NCBI GenBank assembly: GCA_018335615.1
Contig: JAGXRS010000323.1
Span: 1 to 7,473 of the forward strand
DNA length: 7,473 nt
DNA from: Hydrogenophaga sp.
GTDB lineage: Bacteria; Pseudomonadota; Gammaproteobacteria; Burkholderiales; Burkholderiaceae_C
Direction of reading: 5' to 3'
Shown: positions 1-6,452 of the stretch, in pieces
How positions within the stretch are numbered: the first letter of the stretch is position 1
Layout of the letters: every line of letters begins with the position of its first letter
Notes under the pieces: generated by a model
What the model was told of the DNA's origin: nothing
Seen by the model: the letters and a program-made list of their open reading frames with translations, nothing else
Databases searched by the model: none
Made by a program: the position numbers and the translations under genes

Positions 1-54
1 CGGGTGCCGGCCCTGCCGCACCCCACCCTACCCGCCTCATTCGCAGCCGTGTAA
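1..54 (+). CDS. possible C-terminal tail of a gene truncated by the left edge
   Basis: Frame 1 is open from the window edge to a TAA at 52-54 and would encode 17 residues ending in ASFAAV. A gene upstream of the antiporter could end here, which would leave a 64-bp intergenic gap. Seventeen codons are too few to judge coding potential and no family can be recognised. The stretch may equally be plain intergenic DNA. Confidence 0.2.
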   Translation, partial: RVPALPHPTLPASFAAV

Positions 55-106
55 CCGATCGGACCTGTCAAGCGGCGCGGTCAAGCCCGAGCGCGCAGGG
101 CTTTCC

Positions 107-112
107 TAGAAT
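107..112 (+). promoter_or_regulatory. candidate -10 hexamer (TAGAAT) for the antiporter gene
   Basis: TAGAAT differs from the sigma-70 -10 consensus at two positions and lies 6 nt before the ATG at 119. Transcription would therefore begin at or next to the start codon. I find no convincing -35 at 16-18 bp spacing and no Shine-Dalgarno sequence next to the ATG. GTCAAGC occurs twice upstream (67-73 and 80-86), but its meaning is unclear. The promoter call is an inference from position and composition. Confidence 0.35.
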
Positions 113-118
113 GGTGCG

Positions 119-1798
119 ATGCATGCAACACCTTTCTACGAATTCGCCTTGCTGCTGATGGCAGCCGCCTTCGCCGGCGCCCTGTTCGTCAAGCTGCGGC
201 AACCGGTTCTGATTGCCTACATCGTGATCGGCATCGCACTCGGCCCGGCCGGCTTCGGTCTCGTGCAAGCGCATGAGCAGATCGAGCTGCTGGCCCAGAT
301 CGGCGTCACGGTGTTGCTCTTCGTGGTCGGCCTCAAGCTGGACATCACCCATGTGAAACACATCGGCCCGGTGGCACTGGCCACCGGCCTGGGCCAGCTC
401 ACCTTCACCATCATCTTTGGCTTCGGGCTGATCCTGCTGCTGGGCAAGACACCCATCGAGGCCATCTACGTGGCGGTGGCCCTCACGTTTTCCAGCACCA
501 TCATCATCGTCAAGCTGCTGAGCGACAAGCGTGAACTCGACAGTCTGCACGGACGCATCGCGGTGGGCTTCCTGATCGTGCAGGACCTGGCCGTGGTGCT
601 GGCCATGATGGCCATGAGCGCGCTCAAGACACCCGAACTCACCGCCGACGGCGACGTGGCCTGGCTCAGCGTGGGCCTGTCGCTGACCGGCCGGGTGGTG
701 GCCGCGGCGGTGCTGCTGGGCGTGGCCATGCGCTATGTGATCCCACGCGTGGTGGCCTCCATGGCCAAGAGCCAGGAACTGCTGCTGATCTTCGCGCTGG
801 CATGGGGCGTGGCGCTGGCCGCGCTGGGCGAATGGGCCGGCTTTTCCAAGGAGGCGGGCGCCTTCATGGCCGGCTTCTCGCTGGCCTCCACCCCATTCCG
901 CGAGGCCATCAACGCGCGGCTGACCGGCATCCGCGATTTTCTGCTGCTGTTCTTCTTCATCGACCTGGGCGCGAAACTCGAAATGGCCACGCTGGGCGCC
1001 GAGCTGTGGCCGGCGGCGGTGCTCTCGGTGTTTGTGCTGATCGGCAACCCGCTGATCGTGATGGCCATCATGGGCTACATGGGTTACCGGCGCCGCACCG
1101 GCTTCCTGGCCGGGCTCACGGTGGCGCAGATCAGCGAGTTCTCGATCGTCTTCGTGGCCATGGGCATCACGCTGGGGCACGTGGGCGTGACCGCGCTCGG
1201 CCTGACCACGCTGGTGGGCCTGATCACCATCACGATCTCCACCTACATGATCATCTACTCGCACCCGCTGTACGACCGGCTGGCGCCCTGGCTCAAGTGG
1301 TTCGAGCGGCAGCGGCCGCACCGCGAAATGGCGGTGGAAAACGACGGCGACCGGCATGTGGAGGCCGACATTCTGGTGTTTGGCATGGGCCGCTACGGTG
1401 GCCGCCTGTTGAAGCGGCTGCGCGACGAGGGCGTGGCGGCGCTCGGGGTGGACTTCGACCCCGAAGCGGTACGAGACTGGCACGACAAAGGTGTGCCCAT
1501 GCGTTTTGGCGATGCCGAAGACCCCGACTTTCTCGACTCGCTGCCCTTGAAGGGTGCCCGCTGGATCGTGAGCACGCTGCCTCAGGCGGACTCCAACCGT
1601 GCCCTGCTGCACGCCTTGCGAGCGAATGGCTACACCGGCCAGGTGGCGGTCGCGGTGCGAGACGAATACCAGGCCCAGGTACTCGCCGACGCTGGCATCG
1701 ACCACATCTTCAACCTGTTCGACGACGCTGCTGAACAGGCCACGCGCCAGGTGTGCGATGCTTTGTTGAACGGCGAGAACGGCACCGCCAGGACTTGA
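119..1798 (+). CDS. Kef-type cation/proton antiporter with TrkA-N domain (CPA2 family)
   Basis: This 559-residue inner-membrane protein should exchange a monovalent cation, probably K+ but possibly Na+, for protons. Residues ~5-380 form a hydrophobic domain of about 11-13 membrane segments. It carries the family motif HGRIAVGFLIVQDLAVV around 144-160, including the conserved Q155-D156 pair, and KEAGAFMAGFSLA near 244-256. After a charged linker (~390-415), residues ~417-540 form a Rossmann-type TrkA-N/RCK_N domain. Its nucleotide loop is G422-M-G424-R-Y-G427, followed by the acidic end of the second strand at D445. No RCK_C domain follows. Length and domain order fit the YbaL/KefB/KefC group (about 560-620 aa). 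No KefF or KefG partner is nearby; instead a universal stress protein gene follows after 11 bp with its own ribosome site, so the two probably share a transcript. The ATG at 119 was chosen because the first membrane segment begins just after it. Family assignment is firm; ion specificity is not. Confidence 0.93.
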   Translation: MHATPFYEFALLLMAAAFAGALFVKLRQPVLIAYIVIGIALGPAGFGLVQAHEQIELLAQIGVTVLLFVVGLKLDITHVKHIGPVALATGLGQLTFTIIFGFGLILLLGKTPIEAIYVAVALTFSSTIIIVKLLSDKRELDSLHGRIAVGFLIVQDLAVVLAMMAMSALKTPELTADGDVAWLSVGLSLTGRVVAAAVLLGVAMRYVIPRVVASMAKSQELLLIFALAWGVALAALGEWAGFSKEAGAFMAGFSLASTPFREAINARLTGIRDFLLLFFFIDLGAKLEMATLGAELWPAAVLSVFVLIGNPLIVMAIMGYMGYRRRTGFLAGLTVAQISEFSIVFVAMGITLGHVGVTALGLTTLVGLITITISTYMIIYSHPLYDRLAPWLKWFERQRPHREMAVENDGDRHVEADILVFGMGRYGGRLLKRLRDEGVAALGVDFDPEAVRDWHDKGVPMRFGDAEDPDFLDSLPLKGARWIVSTLPQADSNRALLHALRANGYTGQVAVAVRDEYQAQVLADAGIDHIFNLFDDAAEQATRQVCDALLNGENGTART

Positions 1799-1803
1799 AA
1801 GGA
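1798..1803 (+). promoter_or_regulatory. ribosome binding site that fixes the start of the stress protein
   Basis: AAAGGA overlaps the last base of the antiporter stop codon and sits 6 nt before ATG 1810. This supports that start over the in-frame upstream ATG at 1753, which lies inside the antiporter gene. Confidence 0.65.
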
Positions 1804-1809
1804 CTTTGC

Positions 1810-2721
1810 ATGAACAGCCCCGCCACCGTTGCATCCCTGCACCACATCGCCTGCGCCACCGATCTTTCCGACCCGGCCGGCGTGGCGGCCGACCGCGCCG
1901 CCCAGCTGGCGGCGCAGCACACCGCCCGCCTGACGCTGCTGCATGTGATCAGCAGTGGCTGGGTGGACGAACTGCGTGCCTGGCTGGCCGACAGTGCGCA
2001 GTGGCAGGACAAAATGACCGTCGAGACGAAGGGCCGCCTGGAAGCCGAAGCCGCCCGGCTGAACGGGGCGAGCGGTGCGCAAGCCAGCGCCGTGCTCCTG
2101 GAAGGCCACCCGGTGACGACCCTGGCCGAGACCGTTCTGGCGCAACACATCGACCTGCTGACCATCGGCGCGCGCGGCAGCAGCCCGCTGCACCACTTGC
2201 TGGTGGGCACCACCGCCGAACGCCTCTTGCGCAAGGTGGCGTGCCCCCTGCTGGTGGTGCGCCGGCCGTCACCTCAACCCTACAGGCGCGTGCTGATCCC
2301 GCTGGACTTTTCGCCGTGGTCCGAACGGGCGGTGGGGCTGGCCCGGCTCCTGGCACCCGACGCCATGCTGGTGCTGATGCACAGCTTCTCCATCCCCTTC
2401 GAGGAAAAGCTGCGCTTTGCCGGCGTGGACGACGCCACGCTGGTGCATTACCGTGAAAAAGTCCGCAATGAAGCGCGCCAACAGATGCAAGACTTCGTGC
2501 TGATCCACGATCTGCCAGAAAACGGTTATGAGCTGTGCCTGACCGAGGGCGACGCCCCACAGCACATCCTGACGCAGGCCCGCGAGCGCGGCTGCGACCT
2601 GATCGTGATCGGCAAGCATGGCCGGCATGCGGCCGAGGAGCTGCTGCTGGGCAGCGTGACCAAGCATGTGGTGTCGGAAGCCGAGTGCGACGTGCTGGTG
2701 TCCACCGCCCGGGGCGCCTGA
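1810..2721 (+). CDS. tandem-domain universal stress protein (UspA family)
   Basis: A 303-residue soluble cytoplasmic protein made of two consecutive Usp domains (~9-151 and ~158-298). Each opens with the typical first strand and acidic residue (IACATDLSD; VLIPLDFSPW). Each keeps the ATP-binding signature G-x2-G-x9-G-(S/T): G120-AR-G123...G133-T134 in the first and G268-KH-G271...G281-S282 in the second. Both halves are therefore predicted to bind ATP, whereas some tandem Usp proteins have one degenerate half. The gene follows the antiporter after 11 bp, so co-transcription is likely. In other systems Usp domains modulate transporters (Halomonas TeaD with TeaABC) or are built into K+ sensors (KdpD). 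A regulatory link to the antiporter is therefore plausible but inferred. An in-frame ATG at 1753 would add 19 residues from within the upstream gene and is less likely. Confidence 0.93.
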   Translation: MNSPATVASLHHIACATDLSDPAGVAADRAAQLAAQHTARLTLLHVISSGWVDELRAWLADSAQWQDKMTVETKGRLEAEAARLNGASGAQASAVLLEGHPVTTLAETVLAQHIDLLTIGARGSSPLHHLLVGTTAERLLRKVACPLLVVRRPSPQPYRRVLIPLDFSPWSERAVGLARLLAPDAMLVLMHSFSIPFEEKLRFAGVDDATLVHYREKVRNEARQQMQDFVLIHDLPENGYELCLTEGDAPQHILTQARERGCDLIVIGKHGRHAAEELLLGSVTKHVVSEAECDVLVSTARGA

Positions 2722-2787
2722 AACGCGGCACGCGGGGCAGGCACCGGGGGACGCGCCGCCGCAGGCTGATCCGCTGACGCCGCGCCG

Positions 2788-2803
2788 ACCGCCTGTCGGC
2801 GGT
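2788..2803 (+). terminator. small GC hairpin after the antiporter/stress-protein unit
   Basis: ACCGCC-TGTC-GGCGGT is a perfect 6-bp stem with a 4-nt loop, 67 bp past the stress-protein stop. No T-run follows, so it is not a canonical intrinsic terminator. It could aid Rho-dependent termination, protect the mRNA 3' end, or be chance in GC-rich DNA. The rest of 2722-2837 shows nothing else I can support apart from the promoter-like hexamer at 2823-2828. Confidence 0.25.
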
Positions 2804-2822
2804 GGCCAGGGGCGCGCTCGGT

Positions 2823-2828
2823 GACAAT
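2823..2828 (+). promoter_or_regulatory. candidate -10 hexamer (GACAAT) for the DUF1653 gene
   Basis: GACAAT ends 9 nt before ATG 2838, so the transcript would have a 5' leader of only a few bases. No Shine-Dalgarno sequence lies between it and the ATG; the nearest purine run, AGGGG at 2808-2812, is about 25 nt upstream. I see no clear -35. The call is inferred from position only. Confidence 0.35.
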
Positions 2829-2837
2829 CGCGACGTC

Positions 2838-3350
2838 ATGAACGCCCCCACCCCCGCCGCCCCATCCACCGACCACGAGCTGCCCCCGCTGCACGTCACA
2901 CCACCCGGCCTGTACCGCCACTACAAGGGCGGCTGGTACTCCGTCATGGACACCGTGCGCTGCAGTGAAACCCTGCAGGGCATGACGCTGTACCGCGCGC
3001 TCTACGGCGAAGGCCTGTCGGGCAGCGGCCTGTGGGTGCGCCCGGCGGCTATGTTCAATGAAACCGGCGTGTTCGACGGGAAGGCTCAGCCCCGCTTCAC
3101 CCGCCACGACCCGGCCCTGGTGCCGCTGGGCGATCTGGCCACGGCGCACGCGCTCATCGCGCACCTGCGCGGCGTGGCGCAACGCGGCGGTATCGTGCTG
3201 GACACGGCCCTGCGCCGGCCGCCGCCCGAACCCACCACCTGCTGCGGGCGCGGCTGCAACGGCTGCGTGTGGGAAGGGTTTTACGAGGCGCTGCACCACT
3301 GGCGCGTGGACGCAGTGGCACTGCTGGATGAAGCGCCTGCGCAAGCCTGA
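2838..3350 (+). CDS. DUF1653 protein with C-terminal oxidoreductase-like cysteine motif
   Basis: A 170-residue cytoplasmic protein of unknown function. Residues ~24-90 match the DUF1653 pattern: GLYRHYKGGWYSVMDTVRCSE, then LYRALYGEG, LWVRPAAMFNE, and an F-x-R-H end at 87-90. After a helical linker (~97-120) comes PPPEPTTCCGRGCNGCVWEGFYEAL (128-152, quoted in parts: PPPEPTTCCGRGC, NGCVWEGFYEAL). This is the short motif called oxidoreductase-like N-terminal domain (PF09791 type), with cysteines 135, 136, 140 and 143 suited to a metal or Fe-S site. Neither part has an assigned reaction as far as I know, so I give none. ATG 2838 starts directly before the conserved part. A GTG at 2802 would add 12 low-complexity residues and overlap the promoter-like hexamer, so I reject it. 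The gene is convergent with the radical SAM gene across a repeat-bearing spacer. Domain recognition is good; function is unknown. Confidence 0.85.
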   Translation: MNAPTPAAPSTDHELPPLHVTPPGLYRHYKGGWYSVMDTVRCSETLQGMTLYRALYGEGLSGSGLWVRPAAMFNETGVFDGKAQPRFTRHDPALVPLGDLATAHALIAHLRGVAQRGGIVLDTALRRPPPEPTTCCGRGCNGCVWEGFYEALHHWRVDAVALLDEAPAQA

Positions 3351-3403
3351 CACACAGCCCGAGCACGACAGCGTTCAGCATCTCCGATTCGCATCACTCC
3401 GCT

Positions 3404-3443
3404 TGACCTGACCTGACCTGAGCTGAGCTGAGCTGAGCTAGCC
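3404..3443. repeat. pentanucleotide tandem repeat, (TGACC)3(TGAGC)4TAGCC
   Basis: Eight consecutive 5-bp units are read directly: TGACC at 3404-3418, TGAGC at 3419-3438 and the variant TAGCC at 3439-3443. The switch from TGACC to TGAGC is a single C-to-G change carried through four copies, which points to local expansion by slippage after the mutation. The array lies in the 135-bp spacer between two convergent genes and does not enter either reading frame. Confidence 0.9.
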
Positions 3444-3467
3444 TGGCATGCCATGGCTCAGCTCAGC
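3427..3467. repeat. 12-bp inverted repeat between convergent genes; possible bidirectional stem-loop
   Basis: GCTGAGCTGAGC (3427-3438, the last copies of the tandem repeat) is the exact reverse complement of GCTCAGCTCAGC (3456-3467). The 17-nt loop contains a perfect 10-bp palindrome, TGGCATGCCA (3444-3453). Transcripts from either neighbour would form this stem. Neither side has a U-tract, so a classical intrinsic terminator is not shown, but a transcription barrier between the two convergent genes is plausible. The repeat is seen directly; the role is inferred. Confidence 0.75.
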
Positions 3468-3485
3468 GTGGCACGGCTCGGTCTT

Positions 3486-4580
3486 TCAGAACAGATCGCC
3501 CTGCCCGCTCAAGGCCCCCGGCCGGAACCGGCTCACGTCCACCGGGCTGCGCTCACGGCTGTAGCCCAGGCGCTGGGTGGTCTTGGTGAAGCGCTGGCGC
3601 AGCAGCTCGGCCCACACGCCACGGCCCTTCATGCGCGTGGCGAAGTTGCTGTCGTAATCCTGGCCGCCGCGCATGTCCTGCACGCGGGCCATCACGCGGG
3701 CGGCGCGGTCCGGGTAGTGCAGTTCCAGCCACTGGCGAAACAGCGGCGCCACCTCCCAGGGCAGGCGCAGCACCTGGTAGAAGGCGCGGCTGGCACCGGC
3801 CTCGCGGGCGGCGGCCAGCACGCGCTCCATGTCGTCGTTGATGAACGGAATCTGCGGTGCCAGGCTCACGCCCACCGGCACCCCGGCCTCGGCCAGGGCG
3901 CGGATGGTGCGCAGGCGCCGGTGCGGCGCGGCCGCGCGCGGCTCCAGGATGCGGGCGAGTTTGGCGTCCAGCGTGGTGATGGTCACGTACACCGCGGCCA
4001 GGCCCTGCTGCCCCATGGGGCCGAGCAGGTCCAGGTCGCGCTCCACGCCGCTGCCTTTGGTGACGATGGCCAGCGGGTGCTGGCTGGTGGCCAGCAGCTC
4101 GAGCGCGCCGCGGGTCAGGCGCAGCTCGCGCTCGATCGGCTGGTAGGCGTCGGTCACGGTGCCGATGGCCAGCAGGTCGGGCGTGTAGCGCGGGTGCAGC
4201 AGTTCGGCGCGCAGCACCTCCACCAGGTTGCGCTTGGCGATCAGCCGGGTTTCAAAATCCAGCCCCGGCGAGAGGTTCAGGTAGCTGTGGCTGGGCCGGG
4301 CGTAACAGTAGATGCAGCCGTGCTCACACCCCCGGTAGGGGTTGAGGCCGTGGTTGAAGCCCACGTCGGGCGAGTCGTTGCGGGTGATGGCGCTGCGGGC
4401 TTCTTCCCAGCTGATGTGCGTGGCGGGTGCTACGGCTTCCTCGGCATCGGCAGCGGCCTCGGCCTGGGTGGACCAGCCGTCGTCGAAGGCTGCGCGCGTG
4501 TCGCGCTCGAAGCGGTGCGGCTGGCGGTGCGCCACGCCGCGGCCCTTGAGCGCGTGCAGGGGAACGTGGAATTCGGACAT
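3486..4580 (-). CDS. PA0069-family radical SAM protein (SplB-like, COG1533 type), SOS-box controlled
   Basis: A 364-residue cytoplasmic enzyme. The N-terminus has the family's KGRG motif (12-15) and PHRFERD (21-27). A radical SAM core begins with NPYRGCEHGCIYCYARPSH, in which C85, C89 and C92 (C-x3-C-x2-C) should hold the 4Fe-4S cluster that cleaves S-adenosylmethionine. Later core elements include IGTVTDAYQPIE (139-150), AIVTKGSG (171-178) and VSLAPQIPFIND (238-249). No second cluster motif is evident. The family is distantly related to spore photoproduct lyase, but its substrate is unknown. The last five residues, Q360-G-D-L-F364, resemble the sliding-clamp motif QL(S/D)LF. ATG 4580 is preferred: a GTG at 4589 would add three residues but lies in the LexA-type operator at 4589-4604. 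No Shine-Dalgarno sequence is visible. From memory, PA0069 of Pseudomonas aeruginosa belongs to the LexA regulon, which agrees with the operator here. Family call is strong; a DNA-repair role is inferred. Confidence 0.92.
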   Translation of the reverse strand: MSEFHVPLHALKGRGVAHRQPHRFERDTRAAFDDGWSTQAEAAADAEEAVAPATHISWEEARSAITRNDSPDVGFNHGLNPYRGCEHGCIYCYARPSHSYLNLSPGLDFETRLIAKRNLVEVLRAELLHPRYTPDLLAIGTVTDAYQPIERELRLTRGALELLATSQHPLAIVTKGSGVERDLDLLGPMGQQGLAAVYVTITTLDAKLARILEPRAAAPHRRLRTIRALAEAGVPVGVSLAPQIPFINDDMERVLAAAREAGASRAFYQVLRLPWEVAPLFRQWLELHYPDRAARVMARVQDMRGGQDYDSNFATRMKGRGVWAELLRQRFTKTTQRLGYSRERSPVDVSRFRPGALSGQGDLF

Positions 4581-4588
4581 GCGAAACA

Positions 4589-4604
4589 CTGTACATAATC
4601 ACAG
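4589..4604. promoter_or_regulatory. LexA (SOS) box in front of the radical SAM gene
   Basis: CTGTACATAATCACAG fits the gammaproteobacterial-type LexA pattern CTGT-N8-ACAG exactly, with an AT-rich centre in otherwise GC-rich DNA. It ends 8 nt before the ATG of the minus-strand radical SAM gene and covers the probable -10 region (TGtGATTAT on the minus strand, hexamer at 4595-4600). A bound repressor would block transcription until DNA damage. It also lies 82 bp upstream of the divergent ABC ATPase start, where control is less likely. Confidence 0.8.
4595..4600 (-). promoter_or_regulatory. candidate extended -10 of the radical SAM promoter
   Basis: On the minus strand GATTAT is preceded by TGT, giving an extended -10 form (TG-N-hexamer) with four of six consensus bases. 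The start of transcription would fall near 4588, leaving a leader of about 8 nt. No convincing -35 is seen, which is compatible with an extended -10 promoter. The hexamer lies wholly inside the LexA box. Confidence 0.4.
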
Positions 4605-4651
4605 ATCACAAGGCCATTGCGGCGCGACACACGGTCAATACCGTGCGGCCC

Positions 4652-4657
4652 GACAAT
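4652..4657 (+). promoter_or_regulatory. candidate -10 hexamer (GACAAT) for the ABC exporter genes
   Basis: The hexamer GACAAT is the same as that before the DUF1653 gene. Here it would give a leader of about 20 nt that contains the ribosome site at 4672-4676. No good -35 stands 16-18 bp upstream. It is downstream of the LexA box, so the exporter would not obviously be under SOS control. Confidence 0.3.
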
Positions 4658-4671
4658 GGTGGCGCTCTCCC

Positions 4672-4676
4672 AAGGA
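4672..4676 (+). promoter_or_regulatory. ribosome binding site that fixes the ABC ATPase start
   Basis: AAGGA is 9 nt before ATG 4686. It supports this start over in-frame upstream candidates (TTG 4617, ATG 4656), whose added residues have no family resemblance and would include the promoter-like hexamer. Confidence 0.6.
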
Positions 4677-4685
4677 CCCCTCCCC

Positions 4686-5677
<992 letters not shown>

Positions 5678-5681
<4 letters not shown>

Positions 5682-6445
5682 CATTCAACCTTCACGGCGT
5701 GCGCGCCATCTACCGCTTCGAGATGAACCGCGCACTGCGCACCTGGGCGCAGAGCATCATTGCGCCGGTGCTCACCACCTCGCTGTACTTCATCGTGTTC
5801 GGCTCGGCCATCGGCTCCCGCATGGGCGACATCGGCGGCGTGAGCTACGGGGCCTACATCATCCCCGGCCTGCTCATGCTCTCGCTGCTGAGCGAGAGCA
5901 TTTCCAACGCGGCGTTCGGCATCTACATGCCGAAGTGGTCGGGCACCATCTACGAGCTGCTGAGCGCGCCGGTGAACTGGGTCGAGGTGCTGCTGGGCTA
6001 TGTGGGCGCGGCGGCCAGCAAGACCCTGTTCCTGAGCGTGCTGATTCTGCTCACGGCGCGGGTGTTTGTGCCCTACACCATCGCGCACCCGGTGTGGCTG
6101 GTGCTGCTGCTGGTGCTCACGGCCATCAGCTTCTGCCTGTTCGGCTTCATCATCGGCCTGTGGGCCGACAACTTCCAGAAGCTGCAGATCGTGCCGCTGC
6201 TGGTCATCACGCCGCTCACCTTCCTGGGCGGCGCCTTCTACAGCATCAACATGCTGCCGCCGCTGTGGCAGACGGTGTCGCTGTTCAACCCCGTGGTCTA
6301 CCTCATCAGCGGCCTGCGCTGGGCTTTCTACGGCGCGGCCGACGTGCACATTGCGGTCAGCACCGGCATGACGCTGGGCTTCATGCTGGCCTGCCTGGGC
6401 GTGGTGTGGTGGGTGTTCAAGACGGGCTGGCGCATCCGGCGCTGA
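5678..6445 (+). CDS. yadH: ABC-2 type exporter permease, YadH-like
   Basis: A 255-residue inner-membrane protein with about six membrane segments (roughly 24-45, 57-80, 103-133, 138-162, 170-190 and 228-248). It forms the channel half of the exporter with the preceding ATPase. Diagnostic stretches are TSLYFIVFGSAIGSRMGDI (34-52), YELLSAPVNW (92-101) and the ABC-2 family signature TPLTFLGGAFYSINMLPPLW (178-197), followed by FNPVVYLISGLRW (203-215). Length and these patterns match remembered E. coli YadH (256 aa). The start ATG overlaps the ATPase stop by four bases (ATGA), with AAGG at 5667-5670 as ribosome site 7 nt upstream. It ends 7 bp from the stop of the convergent kinase gene, so no room remains for a separate terminator. 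Substrate is unknown. Confidence 0.93.
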
Positions 6446-6452
6446 AGGCGCG

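Noticed and set aside
68..1834. A 588-codon open frame on the minus strand opposite the antiporter gene.
   Set aside because: Its product is rich in His, Gln, Arg and Asp in no recognisable order, as expected for the antisense of a GC-rich gene. The plus strand has a clear membrane protein with conserved motifs.
3404..3467. A CRISPR-like or transposon-end reading of the repeat region.
   Set aside because: Units are 5 bp with no spacers, and there is no transposase, target duplication or second copy of the inverted repeat elsewhere in the window.
3427..3490. A canonical Rho-independent terminator between the DUF1653 and radical SAM genes.
   Set aside because: The stem is good but no T-run follows on either strand; only TCTTT occurs, about 15 bp beyond the right arm.
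3453..4598. A 381-codon plus-strand open frame opposite the radical SAM gene.
   Set aside because: The minus strand carries the CxxxCxxC motif and family patterns. The plus-strand product is Ala/Gly/Gln/His-rich noise.
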